The notes beneath the pieces were generated by a model. That model was not told the DNA's origin. It was given only the letters and a program-made list of their open reading frames with translations, and searched no databases. Positions 26,341 through 35,790 of a DNA stretch of 64,000 bases are shown piece after piece. Position numbers and translations under genes: made by a program. This DNA comes from Bacteroidaceae bacterium. GTDB taxonomy: Bacteria > Bacteroidota > Bacteroidia > Bacteroidales > Bacteroidaceae. The stretch spans positions 1 through 64,000 of the forward strand of contig JAKSLI010000010.1 in the NCBI GenBank assembly GCA_024401305.1. Direction: 5' to 3'. The number at the start of each line of letters is the position of its first letter. Position 1 is the stretch's first letter.

Positions 26341-27336
26341 ATGAAAGTCTCAATAATAATCCCTACATATAATGTGGAAAACTACATTGAGGATTGTTTG
26401 CGTAGCGTTATGTCGCAGACTTTCACCGACTATGAATGCATAGTGGTAGATGATTTCTGTAAGGACAATAGTATAAAAGTTGCGGAAAAGGTCATTGCAG
26501 ACTATCATGGTGAGGCTATATTCAAGATTATTCGTCACGAAAGTAACAGAGGAGCCTCAGCGGCCCGCAATACCGGCATAAAGGCTGCAAAAGGAGATTA
26601 CATCTACTTCCTGGATTCCGATGACAAGATAACACCAGAAACTTTGGCGCATTTTGTGCGAATAGCAGAGAAATATCCTTCTGTAAACGTAATACAAGGT
26701 AATCTTTCTGTACAGAATAACGCACCATTCGGGCAGTTTCCTCCTGGCAAATATCCTGAGTATTCTGATGATGTCAGATGGATTCGAGGTATGATGCATC
26801 GCTATGGCATTCCTATCTGTGTTACCAATAGACTTATTCGCAAAGATTGGGTGATAGCACACGACATGTTCTTCCCGGAAGGCATAATTCGTGAAGATGT
26901 ACAATGGTACATAAAGATGATGGGGGAGATTGATTCTATAGCTTTTGTTGATGACAAAGATTATTGGTACAGGACAGAGAATCTGAGCTCCGTTATGCAT
27001 GGAAAAGATAAGGCGAAAGAATTCTTGTCATGTTTGGAGATCATAAAGAACCTCTCGGCTCAGAAACTAAACAATGCCCAACTTCGATTCTTGTCTGAGT
27101 TTACTTTATTTGAAGTGCACGGAATACTCCTTAACAAATGCAAGGATAAGCAAAGAATCATTACTGAACTGAAGAAAACAACAGAGATAGTAAAGAGGAA
27201 CAGCCAACAGAACAAGGATGGTAAGAAATTGCTTCTTAGAACATTGCAGTTGCTAAACCTTCCTTTCCCTGTACTTCATAATCGGTATTTTACCAAAGCA
27301 TTCCTTGAAATCACAAAGGTGCTTTATCCTATATAA
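26341..27336 (+). CDS. Glycosyltransferase family 2
   Basis: 331 residues: VSIIIPTYNVENYIEDCLRS at residues 3-22, VVDDFCKDNSIKVA near 37 (DDFCKDN instead of the usual DDGSxDN), GASAARNTGIKAAKGDYIYFLDSDDK near 80-100. The Gly-Ser to Phe-Cys change in the nucleotide-binding loop is unusual. It starts ten bases after the preceding GT2 and is the second of the tandem trio. Confidence 0.92.
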   Translation: MKVSIIIPTYNVENYIEDCLRSVMSQTFTDYECIVVDDFCKDNSIKVAEKVIADYHGEAIFKIIRHESNRGASAARNTGIKAAKGDYIYFLDSDDKITPETLAHFVRIAEKYPSVNVIQGNLSVQNNAPFGQFPPGKYPEYSDDVRWIRGMMHRYGIPICVTNRLIRKDWVIAHDMFFPEGIIREDVQWYIKMMGEIDSIAFVDDKDYWYRTENLSSVMHGKDKAKEFLSCLEIIKNLSAQKLNNAQLRFLSEFTLFEVHGILLNKCKDKQRIITELKKTTEIVKRNSQQNKDGKKLLLRTLQLLNLPFPVLHNRYFTKAFLEITKVLYPI

Positions 27337-27371
27337 TAAAGGAAATATAGGATATCCATCCTGAAAAGACG

Positions 27372-28337
27372 ATGAACAGTTCTGTTTCCGTTCTCATACC
27401 CGCCTATAATGTGGAAGCTTTTCTTTCGCAATGCCTGGAAAGTGTTGTCAATCAGACATACCGAAATGTTCAGGTTGTTGTGGTTGACGATGGTTCTACG
27501 GATGGCACTTGGGCGATAGCGCAGCAATTTGCAGACTGCTATTCTTTTGTTGAGGCTTATCATCAAGAGAATACTGGTATCACCCTTGTTCGTAAGGCGC
27601 TGTTGTCGCATGCGAAAGGAGACTATATCATATTCGTAGATGGTGATGACTGGATAGAGGCGGACATGGTGGAGCGAATGCTTTCTACCGTAGAAAGAAC
27701 AGGCTCGGATGTCGTGGTGTGTGGAAACATACAAGAGTTGCCAGGCGAAACAAAGAACAGACCGTTTGTTGCAAAAGCGCTTTCAATAGAGGGAAGCGAG
27801 AATGTCGTAGGATGTCTCTTGCGTCACAAGGATATCAACGGATCGCTTTGCAACAAGTTGGTAAAGCGAAAGTTCTACGAAAACATCACGTTCTATAAGG
27901 ATATATGGTACGGAGAAGACTGCATCATCACATGGCAAGTGCTGAACAATGGTGTGGAGAGACTTCATATCATGCCTGATTGTCTGTATCATTATAGAAT
28001 GAATCTGGACAGCATAACGCATCTTTCGTTCAACTATAAGAAGATGAATGGTCATCAGGTGTGGAGCATTATATGTCAGGAAACGAAGAAGAAATGGCCC
28101 AATTTGTATCATATTGCAATGGGAACATTTGTTCAGCAAGACATAATGTTACTCTATTTTGCTGCTCAATCAAACTACAAATCAGACAAACAGCTGAACG
28201 AAATAAAGAAGAATGTCAGAGAGAATATGCATTATATGAAGGATGCAGGCATAAGTAACCCTAGAAGATTGCTGCTTGGTTATTCACTAAGTTGTGCCTA
28301 TCCAATTGCTTCATATTTGGTAAGAGCATTTTTATAG
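27372..28337 (+). CDS. Glycosyltransferase family 2
   Basis: 321 residues: VSVLIPAYNVEAFLSQCLES (residues 5-24), VVDDGSTDGTWAIA near 38, TLVRKALLSHAKGDYIIFVDGDDWIEADMV with DGDD near 93. In general build (IWYGEDCIITWQVLN near 175, LYHYRMNLDSIT near 205) it closely resembles the GT2 at 12283-13212 on the other arm, so the two arms carry related transferases. Confidence 0.92.
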   Translation: MNSSVSVLIPAYNVEAFLSQCLESVVNQTYRNVQVVVVDDGSTDGTWAIAQQFADCYSFVEAYHQENTGITLVRKALLSHAKGDYIIFVDGDDWIEADMVERMLSTVERTGSDVVVCGNIQELPGETKNRPFVAKALSIEGSENVVGCLLRHKDINGSLCNKLVKRKFYENITFYKDIWYGEDCIITWQVLNNGVERLHIMPDCLYHYRMNLDSITHLSFNYKKMNGHQVWSIICQETKKKWPNLYHIAMGTFVQQDIMLLYFAAQSNYKSDKQLNEIKKNVRENMHYMKDAGISNPRRLLLGYSLSCAYPIASYLVRAFL

Positions 28338-28351
28338 AAGACATTTTAGGT

Positions 28352-29557
28352 ATGAGAATAGTATTTGTGAACCTCCATGCCAACGAGATGCTTGTAAAGA
28401 ATCTGTCAAAGATCATGTTCAAGCAGTCTGTGGCAATAAAGCATGCTTATTTCCTGAGATGGTTATTGGAAAATCCTGAGGTGGAAGTATGCTCATACAT
28501 TACCCCAAACGGCTTCAGTATGGGTAGAAGCTTCGGTAAGATAGGAAAATTCCTCAACATTTTCCGTTTCCTTGAGCATAGCTATATCATGAAGAAGAAT
28601 GGCATTGACGGAAAGAAAGTCACTGTCATAAAGTCTCTTGATGGCATAAAGGAGGATGATATTGTCATAATGCATCGTCTTGGATTCAAGATTCCGGAAG
28701 GGACAAAAGTTCCAGGATTCAAGGCATTCAGCATGATTCACTTTGGCCAAGGAGAGGCTTACATGTCTCGCTTGATGCAAAGTCTGAACGTGGACGTAAT
28801 CTTCAATGAGAGCAATTTGGCGAAATATTCTGAAATGTTCCAGAAGTTCTACACCTGGTACAAGAAGGAAATGATTGTGCATCCTTTCGTGTTCCAGGAG
28901 CGCTTTAAGCCGATAAAGCCGTTTGCTGAGCGAGAAAACAAGGTATTTACAACAGGTACTGTTACATACAAGGAAAACGTAGATTTCCTGAGTGTGTATG
29001 GAGATTCATGTGTACAGCCTATCAGAAAGATGATGAAAGTGCATGGTCCCGAGTACCCGGAACTTATCTATAGCACTTGTTCCGATTATGCGGAAGATGC
29101 AAAGATACAGAAATTGCCTGCCAATACGAATATATTCCGCAGAATGTGGTATTCGTTCTACTATAAGACGCATGCGTCACAGCAGAAGAAATACTATTCG
29201 TTCGATATGGTTGAGATGTTCAACAAGTATAAGATGTGTCTTGTAGGCGAAGAGATTCTTGGCGTTCCTGGCATCGGAGCCATTGAAGGAATGGCTTGTG
29301 GCTGTGCAATGCTTGGATTAAATACAGGCATGTACGAGGAATATGGATTGAAAGAAGGCGTTCATTACATAGGTCACAACGGAACACTTGAGGACATTCT
29401 TGAGAAGATCCGCTATTGGCAAAAGCCTGAAAACCAGCAGAAACTGGAAGAAATCGCTAAGACTGGCTGCGAATATGTTCGTGCGAACTTCAACGGTCCT
29501 GCGGCTGCAAAGAAACTCTTGGACGGTATTTTGAAGCTTCGCGCCGAGAAAAGATAA
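28352..29557 (+). CDS. Glycosyltransferase, GT-B-like
   Basis: 401 residues from the ATG at 28352 (MRIVFVNLHANEML); an earlier in-frame codon lies inside the upstream gene. The C-terminal region has EEILGVPGIGAIEGMACGCAMLG, matching the glutamate-rich donor-binding motif of GT4/GT1-type GT-B enzymes, and the fold ends with a helix of the usual kind. The N-terminal half is not obviously similar to a named family. It follows the GT2 trio and precedes a membrane acyltransferase by two bases. Confidence 0.8.
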   Translation: MRIVFVNLHANEMLVKNLSKIMFKQSVAIKHAYFLRWLLENPEVEVCSYITPNGFSMGRSFGKIGKFLNIFRFLEHSYIMKKNGIDGKKVTVIKSLDGIKEDDIVIMHRLGFKIPEGTKVPGFKAFSMIHFGQGEAYMSRLMQSLNVDVIFNESNLAKYSEMFQKFYTWYKKEMIVHPFVFQERFKPIKPFAERENKVFTTGTVTYKENVDFLSVYGDSCVQPIRKMMKVHGPEYPELIYSTCSDYAEDAKIQKLPANTNIFRRMWYSFYYKTHASQQKKYYSFDMVEMFNKYKMCLVGEEILGVPGIGAIEGMACGCAMLGLNTGMYEEYGLKEGVHYIGHNGTLEDILEKIRYWQKPENQQKLEEIAKTGCEYVRANFNGPAAAKKLLDGILKLRAEKR

Positions 29558-29559
29558 TT

Positions 29560-30591
29560 ATGAAGACAAGGACAATCTATTTTGATGTTTTGCGCATCAT
29601 TGCCATTCTGCTGGTCATCGCATGCCATGCTCCAATGGTGTCGCCGGCATTGGCAGGTGCGTCGATATTCCCTGCCATAAACAAATTCCTCTGTTGCACA
29701 GGCGTTCCGTTGTTTTTCATGATTAGCGGTGCCTTGCTTCTTGATAAGGAAATTAAAGTCTCAGCCTTCGACTACTTGAAGAAGCGTATAGGAAAAGTCT
29801 TGTTTCCGACCCTGTTTTTTACCTTATTGGTAATTTTCATTAAGAGTAGTTTCGTCCTTGACGAATACGGGAACGAGAATATGCTGAGGTTTATACTGTC
29901 CATTCCGTTCTCTACAAGGGTTGCTGTCTTGTGGTTCATGTATGTACTCATCGGCTTGTATCTACTTATTCCCATACTTTCGCCATGGCTGAGTAAGGTA
30001 GGCAAAAAAGAACTCCACCTATATCTCGGACTATGGATGGTATCATTACTGTACCCTTGGCTGACGTTAGTTCTTAGCACAGAGACATCGGTAAATGGAA
30101 TACTATACTATTTCTCAGGCTATGTGGGTTACTTCATCCTTGGTTTGTATCTCAAGAGATATGACATCTCCTTGAAACTGCTATTGCCTGCAAGTTTAAT
30201 AGCCATATCATTACCGTTCGTAGTAAAGGTGGTTCTTCACTCAAATGTAAGTATAGGAATATTTGCAGGGTATTTGACATTGCCTGCGATGGTCTTGGCA
30301 GCAACCTTCTTCATGATAGCAAAGAAGTATGCCCATAAGATTCCAAGCATGTTCCACAAAGGCATAAGCCTTGTCAGCGACCTTTGTTTCGGCATCTATT
30401 TGTGGCACATTGTCGTACGCTTCTATGTGCTTGGTAGGATGGATTACTTTATAGGAATAGACAATTTCTATGTCCAGTATATCGTTGTACTGGTTTTGAC
30501 ATTCATATTATCTTTATTGATAAGTTATTTGGTTTCATGGATTCCTGGAGCTCAGTACATAATAGGGTATAGCAGCCGACAGAAGAAATAA
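29560..30591 (+). CDS. Membrane acyltransferase, acyltransferase-3 family
   Basis: 343 residues, about ten membrane helices. It starts with TIYFDVLRIIAILLVIACHAP, the usual acyltransferase-3 motif with the conserved histidine in CHAP, then GVPLFFMISGALLLDKE and a C-terminal LCFGIYLWHIVVRFY. Such enzymes O-acetylate (or otherwise acylate) sugars at the membrane; OatA and WecH are relatives. The start overlaps nothing; the spacing of two bases from the GT gene suggests one transcript. Confidence 0.92.
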   Translation: MKTRTIYFDVLRIIAILLVIACHAPMVSPALAGASIFPAINKFLCCTGVPLFFMISGALLLDKEIKVSAFDYLKKRIGKVLFPTLFFTLLVIFIKSSFVLDEYGNENMLRFILSIPFSTRVAVLWFMYVLIGLYLLIPILSPWLSKVGKKELHLYLGLWMVSLLYPWLTLVLSTETSVNGILYYFSGYVGYFILGLYLKRYDISLKLLLPASLIAISLPFVVKVVLHSNVSIGIFAGYLTLPAMVLAATFFMIAKKYAHKIPSMFHKGISLVSDLCFGIYLWHIVVRFYVLGRMDYFIGIDNFYVQYIVVLVLTFILSLLISYLVSWIPGAQYIIGYSSRQKK

Positions 30592-30640
30592 CCATTATAT
30601 CAGAAGAATTCTTTTCTTTTCTTGAACGAATCAAAACGAA

Positions 30641-31372
30641 ATGAGAAAATTACATATAGTAATGCCAATGGCTGGTGAAGGTTCCCGCTTCTTGAAAGAA
30701 GGCTGGACAACACCAAAACCTTTGATACAACTCCATGGCAAGGAGCTCTTTCTTCGTGCCATCGGTAGCGTCAAAGGCGATGGAATTCAGATGAAATACA
30801 GCTTCATCGTTCGCCAGGAGCATATTGATAAATACAATATTGACAAGGGTATTAAGGCGATCTTGCCTGATGCCAACATCTTTTCGGTACTCAAGACTAC
30901 TCGAGGAGCGGTGGAAACATGCCTGATGGCAGAGTCGGCAATAGCTGATGATGATGCTGTAATCGTCATGGACTGTGACCTTGAGTTCCGTAGCAAGAAG
31001 TTTATTGAAATCATCAAGGGTATTCTCTCGCAGACAGTTGAAGAGGCTAATGGCGGTGCGCTTGTGTCGTTTGAAAGCAATGAACCTCGTTATTCATACG
31101 CTGCGCTTGATGAAGATGGTTTAGTAACTCGTACTGCAGAGAAGGAGGTTATCAGCAATCATGCGCTCTGCGGTGCATATTTCTTCAGCACGGGTAAGCG
31201 TTTTAAGCAGATTGCACATCAGTTGATGGATGAACCAGACTTCAAGAAGCCTGAATACTATGTCAGCTTGCTCTATAATTATCTTCTTGCGGAAGGCGAG
31301 AAAGTGCAGCTAGCTCCGATGGAAGAATACTATAGTTATGGTACTCCAGAAGAGTTGAAACGATACATGTAA
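30641..31372 (+). CDS. Sugar/alcohol-phosphate nucleotidyltransferase-like protein
   Basis: 243 residues with the NTP-transferase N-terminal motif PMAGEGSRFLKEGWTTPKPLI (residues 9-29), a variant of GGxGxRL..TxxxPK. VIVMDCDLEF near 106 supplies the acidic metal motif. The C-terminus (YYSYGTPEELKRYM) is typical of small capsule nucleotidyltransferases that activate a phosphorylated sugar or polyol. LicC-type CTP:phosphocholine and Campylobacter capsule cytidylyltransferases are of this general type. The substrate is unknown. Confidence 0.83.
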   Translation: MRKLHIVMPMAGEGSRFLKEGWTTPKPLIQLHGKELFLRAIGSVKGDGIQMKYSFIVRQEHIDKYNIDKGIKAILPDANIFSVLKTTRGAVETCLMAESAIADDDAVIVMDCDLEFRSKKFIEIIKGILSQTVEEANGGALVSFESNEPRYSYAALDEDGLVTRTAEKEVISNHALCGAYFFSTGKRFKQIAHQLMDEPDFKKPEYYVSLLYNYLLAEGEKVQLAPMEEYYSYGTPEELKRYM

Positions 31373-31409
31373 AAGGTTATTAGGTTGTAAGATAATAGGT
31401 TGTGAGATT

Positions 31410-32468
31410 ATGATGTTGAATGGTGAAACTTTGAAAACGGAAAGTAGTAGAATGCATTGGATAGACGCCATGCGTGGCTTCACAATGTTTCTGGTAGTGT
31501 TCTATCATTTTCAACAGTTTGGGTTGGGAATGTTGAATCCGTTGGAAACTGTTCTGGGCAATGTGTTTGTAAGTTTTCGAATGCCAGCGTTCTTCTTCAT
31601 CAGTGGTTTCGTGGCTTACAAGAGCATTGATTTCTGGACAGGCGGAAACTGGTTCAAGAGGCTGAGAACAAAAGCTCGCGTGGAGTTGACTCCTACGGTG
31701 GTGTTCTTCCTACTCCTTACTTTATGCCAAGGCAAATCTCTCTCCTTGTTCTTTGCGAAAGGCTTCAATCTATACTGGTTCACATTCGTCCTCTTTGAAA
31801 TTTTCTGTGTTTATTTTACGGCATCTTTGCTGTATAATAAACTGAAACTCAGACATTTTACGGCAGGAATGCTGATGCTGGCAGTAGTGAGTCTGGCAAT
31901 AAACTTGCTTCTTAAAGGTTCAAGCCAAAACATCGTGGAGATTTTGGCACTGAGAAAAATGACAGGGTTCCTTCCCTTCTTCCTTTTAGGTGTTGTTTGT
32001 AAACGCCATAGCGACAAGTTTTTCAAGTGTTTGAACAACGATTGGCTCATAACAATAGCTACGGTGGTATTCATTGCTTCGCTCTTTATTGTTTATTATG
32101 CTTATTTTGGAGTGTACCAGATGCACCCTGTTGTTCAGGTTCTGAGAAACTATGTGGTAAAATTCAGCGGATTATTCACTGTTGTTGCCCTGTTCTACAA
32201 TAAAAGACATTTCTTCGAAGGCGACAGCAAACTGAAGAAGATAATGTGTTTTGTGGGCAAGAGGACGTTGGATATCTATATGCTCCATTTCTTCCTTATT
32301 TCCGACATGAACTGTATTTATCCGGGAGCATTGAGAGGCAACATTGTCTATGAGTTGGTAATATGCACTGCATTCTCTATAGTTATTGTAGCAGTGTCTC
32401 TCGGAATAAGTGGATTTATTAGAAACAGCAAGATGCTGACCTACCTGCTTTTTGGAGGAAAGAAATAG
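31410..32468 (+). CDS. Membrane acyltransferase, acyltransferase-3 family
   Basis: 352 residues, about ten membrane helices. MHWIDAMRGFTMFLVVFYHFQQF near the start contains the RGF...YH motif of this family (related to WcjE/YjiH-type O-acetyltransferases); VSFRMPAFFFISGFVAYKS and KRTLDIYMLHFFLI complete the signature. It is the second such enzyme in the locus after 29560, so the glycan may carry two O-acyl groups. The 5' spacer 31374-31409 is a simple repeat of GGTTGTAAGATAATAGGTTG type. Confidence 0.9.
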   Translation: MMLNGETLKTESSRMHWIDAMRGFTMFLVVFYHFQQFGLGMLNPLETVLGNVFVSFRMPAFFFISGFVAYKSIDFWTGGNWFKRLRTKARVELTPTVVFFLLLTLCQGKSLSLFFAKGFNLYWFTFVLFEIFCVYFTASLLYNKLKLRHFTAGMLMLAVVSLAINLLLKGSSQNIVEILALRKMTGFLPFFLLGVVCKRHSDKFFKCLNNDWLITIATVVFIASLFIVYYAYFGVYQMHPVVQVLRNYVVKFSGLFTVVALFYNKRHFFEGDSKLKKIMCFVGKRTLDIYMLHFFLISDMNCIYPGALRGNIVYELVICTAFSIVIVAVSLGISGFIRNSKMLTYLLFGGKK

Positions 32469-32486
32469 CTACATCCGCATAAGATC

Positions 32487-33326
32487 ATGTTAAAAGCAGA
32501 CCTCAAAGGCCATTCTGGCTGCAAAATACAACTCCATCAGCGTGAGGACGGTATGCTCTTCGTGCGCAAAACTTCTAGTGACATTGCATATAACAAGCGT
32601 CTGGAAGTTCAGTGCAAGAAGCAGGCACGCTATCGTCATCCACGAATAAAGACTCCAAAGGTATATGGCTTAGGCTATGATGATCAAGGCTTGTTCTATT
32701 TTGATATGGAGTATGTAAAGGGAGTTGCACTAAGCCAGTATATAAAGACGATAGAGGCCTATAGGATGAAAGACTTCATCTCCGGACTTGTAACTGACTT
32801 GTTGAGCAGTGATTCTGTAGCGAACAACTATGCAAACAGCATTTTCCAAGATAAAATATCAGACCTAAGCAAGAGAACATCTACGCTCGGCATAGAAACC
32901 ATTGACGAAGCTGTTCGTATGTTGGCTGCTTACGACTGGAGTGCGTTTGATATGGCTAATTGTCATGGTGACCTAACGCTTGAGAATATCATAGTGAAAG
33001 GCGATCAGATTTACCTTATCGACTTCCTTGATTCCTTCTACGACAGCATATATATAGATTTAGGAAAACTGCTTCAGGATGTCGTTGCGCTATGGTCGTT
33101 CCGACATGACAAAGTGACATCGCCAAATACACTCATCCGACTTAAGATATTCAAAGACCTCCTTATTGATAAGATTTCAAATGACAAGGAGATCTTGCTA
33201 AGAGTCTATCATGCTTTATTGCTGCATCTTGTGCGTATTATTCCGTATGCAAAAGAGGAATTCACTCGCAATTATGTGGTAGAGAAGATGGCATTAACAA
33301 TAAACCTTATCAACAACGCCAGATGA
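32487..33326 (+). CDS. Phosphotransferase (APH/choline-kinase-like fold)
   Basis: 279 residues with a small-molecule kinase signature: CHGDLTLENIIV near residues 157-168 (the HGDxxxxN catalytic loop), then LIDFLDSFYDSIYIDLGKLLQD (the metal-binding IDF/D segment). The N-terminal half has a kinase-like FDMEYVKG hinge. LicA choline kinase and aminoglycoside phosphotransferases share this fold. It overlaps the following nucleotidyltransferase-like gene by four bases (ATGA), so kinase and activating enzyme are probably functionally paired. The substrate is unknown. Confidence 0.85.
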   Translation: MLKADLKGHSGCKIQLHQREDGMLFVRKTSSDIAYNKRLEVQCKKQARYRHPRIKTPKVYGLGYDDQGLFYFDMEYVKGVALSQYIKTIEAYRMKDFISGLVTDLLSSDSVANNYANSIFQDKISDLSKRTSTLGIETIDEAVRMLAAYDWSAFDMANCHGDLTLENIIVKGDQIYLIDFLDSFYDSIYIDLGKLLQDVVALWSFRHDKVTSPNTLIRLKIFKDLLIDKISNDKEILLRVYHALLLHLVRIIPYAKEEFTRNYVVEKMALTINLINNAR

Positions 33327-34027
33327 AGACATTGATTGTACCTTGCTGTGGCAACCTTACATACGATGGGAAACCGGCATATCTTCAGAATAGTCCTTCG
33401 GGCGAGATGTTGCTTTCTTCTGCATTGAACGGAATGAATCTGGCAACATTTGGTAATGTTGTGGTGGTTATCCCTGAATGCCATGAGGAAAAATGGCAGG
33501 CATCATCAAAGATCCTTTCTGCAATAAAGCACGAGAATGTGCAGATAGTGACACTTGATCATGTCACTGCAGGTCCTGCAAACACCGTGTTGGAAGCCAT
33601 CGAACGACTGAATATCACTGGTGGTATCGTCATTAAGGATGCGGACAATAGCATTGAATATACTGATTGCGGAGAAGGCAACTTCGTGGTTGGTATAGAT
33701 GTTTACGATTATGATGGTGAGATCCGCAATCTAAAAAACAAGAGTTTTATCGTATGCAACGAGCAAAACCAGTTGCTGGATGTAGTGGAGAAAAGAATCT
33801 GCTCATCGCAAGTGTGTCTCGGTGCTTATGGTTTTGCTGATGCAAAAGACTTTGTTGAAGCGATTCATGCCCTTCATGACTCGGTGTATGACTTGAAATC
33901 TCTCTATGTGTCGGAAGCAATAACATATCTGATGGGATATAAGGGTATGAACTTCCAGTATATCGTTGCACAAGATTATAAGAATTGGGGCAACGAATAC
34001 GATTTGAGAGATCTCATGACCAAATAG
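33323..34027 (+). CDS. Nucleotidyltransferase-like (GT-A fold) protein
   Basis: 234 residues. The N-terminus (TLIVPCCGNLTYDGKPAYL) replaces the glycine-rich loop of classic nucleotidyltransferases with a different pattern, but GPANTVLEAIERL and GGIVIKDADNSIEY near residue 97 look like the core and metal-binding aspartates of a GT-A/NTP-transferase fold. I am unsure whether it activates a sugar phosphate or transfers a sugar. It is tightly coupled to the kinase upstream (four-base overlap) and a HAD enzyme four bases downstream, forming a compact three-gene unit. Confidence 0.65.
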   Translation: MKTLIVPCCGNLTYDGKPAYLQNSPSGEMLLSSALNGMNLATFGNVVVVIPECHEEKWQASSKILSAIKHENVQIVTLDHVTAGPANTVLEAIERLNITGGIVIKDADNSIEYTDCGEGNFVVGIDVYDYDGEIRNLKNKSFIVCNEQNQLLDVVEKRICSSQVCLGAYGFADAKDFVEAIHALHDSVYDLKSLYVSEAITYLMGYKGMNFQYIVAQDYKNWGNEYDLRDLMTK

Positions 34028-34031
34028 TATT

Positions 34032-34592
34032 ATGGCGGAAACGAAATTGATTATGGTTGACCTTGACGGCACTCTTGTCGATACAAAGGATATCAACTAT
34101 CACGCATACAAGGATGCCCTCGCAAAGCACGGATATGAAATGGATTATGACTATTTCTGCGCTTATTGCAATGGACGTCACTATTTGGATTTCATTCCGC
34201 AGATTGTTGAAGACGAGTCGCTCTATACGGATATTCACGACACAAAGAAGGCGCGTTATAGCGAGTATTTGGAATTTGCAAGAGTGAATACCGGACTTGT
34301 GGATATGCTTCGAGCCATGAAGCCTGCATGCAAAACGGCTGTCGTAACTACAGCTTCTCGTCAGAACTGCATGGAACTTCTTGATGCAACAGGGCTGACA
34401 TTGATCTTTGATCTTATCCTTACTCGTGAGGATGTAAATAAAAGTAAACCTAATCCAGAAGGTTTCCTTAAGGCAATGAGTCATTTTAATGCAACTTCAG
34501 AGGAAACAATAATCTTCGAGGATTCGTCTGTAGGTATGGAAGCAGCACTTGCTGCAACCAAGAATGTATTTAGAACTTACGGATACAATTAA
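34032..34592 (+). CDS. HAD-superfamily hydrolase (beta-phosphoglucomutase-like)
   Basis: 186 residues with the HAD motifs DLDGTLVDT (residues 9-17, nucleophile Asp9), VTTASR (motif II), a lysine in KSKPNPEGF and FEDSSVGMEAA (motifs III/IV). The cap domain between residues 18 and 85 puts it in the GPH/beta-PGM subfamily. It may dephosphorylate or isomerise the small phosphorylated compound made and activated by its kinase and nucleotidyltransferase-like neighbours; that is inference from position. Confidence 0.87.
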   Translation: MAETKLIMVDLDGTLVDTKDINYHAYKDALAKHGYEMDYDYFCAYCNGRHYLDFIPQIVEDESLYTDIHDTKKARYSEYLEFARVNTGLVDMLRAMKPACKTAVVTTASRQNCMELLDATGLTLIFDLILTREDVNKSKPNPEGFLKAMSHFNATSEETIIFEDSSVGMEAALAATKNVFRTYGYN

Positions 34593-34647
34593 GTTCTAAT
34601 AGAAGAATTGTGGCGATGATTTAGGCAAGCCACTACCTGATTATACA

Positions 34648-35727
34648 ATGTTATACTACATACCGGCCACTCTATTCCAGCCAATATATCTGATTGTCAT
34701 TTTGATATTGACGACATTGGCTATCAGAGACGTGAAGCGCCCTCCAAATGTTAAGGAGAAGTCGGGAATGTCCTTACTTGTGTGCCTTTTATTCATTTGG
34801 TTTATAGGTAATCGTCCTGTTCACATTGTATTTTGTGACATGATGGTTTATGCCATTGATTATGTTTTCGTACATAAAACCTGGGAGGGTTTTAACTTCG
34901 GACTTCAGAATATAATATACGATAACCTTATTAGATACATGGCAGCAGGCATACATGCGCATTATACCACATTCTTTGAGTTGATGTCTGTATTGTTCTA
35001 TCTGCCGATGTATTATGCCTGTAAGAAATTCATTCCCAACCATACCCTATTATCTTTTTTGGCATTCTCGGGCGCTTTCGTGACATTTAGCATGGCTACG
35101 AATGGTTTCAAAGGCGGTGCTGCAACATCCATGTTTGCTTTGGCGTTGGCTTATCGATACAGCAAGCCTGCATTAATGGTGTTTTGGGTTGCAATGTCTT
35201 TTGGATTCCATCACTCCATGCAGTTGATGATAGCCTCGTTAATACTAACATTTATTATCAAGAACCCTAAGTATTACTTCTATGGGTGGGCATTAAGTCT
35301 GGTGCTTTGCGCTTTCCATGTATCTTATTTCCAAGAACTGTTTGCAGGCATAACCGATGAGCAAGGAGCCGGTTACCTTAATGCTACAGGAGAGACTGTC
35401 AGCGGTTTCCGCCCAGACTTCGTCCTCTATTCAATGGCTCCAATAGTAATGGGTTATTACATAAAGTTCAAATGCAAATGGGAAGACAAGAATTACGATT
35501 TGCTGTTGAATGTTTATTTGGCATCAAATGCGCTTTGGATACTCTGTATGTATTCTGCTTTTACTAACCGTATTGCTTCCCTCTCCTGGTCTTTGTACTC
35601 TCTTGTGCTCTTGTACCCTTGCTTTAGGATGGAGGATCAGGGAAACTTTGTGGTAAAAAATAGAAACTTGATAATAATGGCGCATCTGGGATTCTCCCTG
35701 TTCATGTATTTCATAATGAGTCGATAG
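34648..35727 (+). CDS. EpsG family polysaccharide polymerase (Wzy-like)
   Basis: 359 residues with about ten membrane helices. The family features are an N-terminal YLIVILILTTLAIRDVKRPP, a large periplasmic loop around residues 65-110 and the motif ATNGFKGGAATSMFALALAYR, matching the EpsG pattern R/KNG...FA.a....R, followed by FGFHHSMQLM. EpsG-type proteins polymerise lipid-linked repeat units in the periplasm. With the flippase at 15473 it makes this a Wzx/Wzy-type locus. No chain-length regulator was found nearby. Confidence 0.88.
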   Translation: MLYYIPATLFQPIYLIVILILTTLAIRDVKRPPNVKEKSGMSLLVCLLFIWFIGNRPVHIVFCDMMVYAIDYVFVHKTWEGFNFGLQNIIYDNLIRYMAAGIHAHYTTFFELMSVLFYLPMYYACKKFIPNHTLLSFLAFSGAFVTFSMATNGFKGGAATSMFALALAYRYSKPALMVFWVAMSFGFHHSMQLMIASLILTFIIKNPKYYFYGWALSLVLCAFHVSYFQELFAGITDEQGAGYLNATGETVSGFRPDFVLYSMAPIVMGYYIKFKCKWEDKNYDLLLNVYLASNALWILCMYSAFTNRIASLSWSLYSLVLLYPCFRMEDQGNFVVKNRNLIIMAHLGFSLFMYFIMSR

Positions 35728-35790
35728 TTTAAGGTGGCTTCTGTAAGTTGTTTTTAGCACTGCTTGATTGTCACATTAAAAGAGAATATA

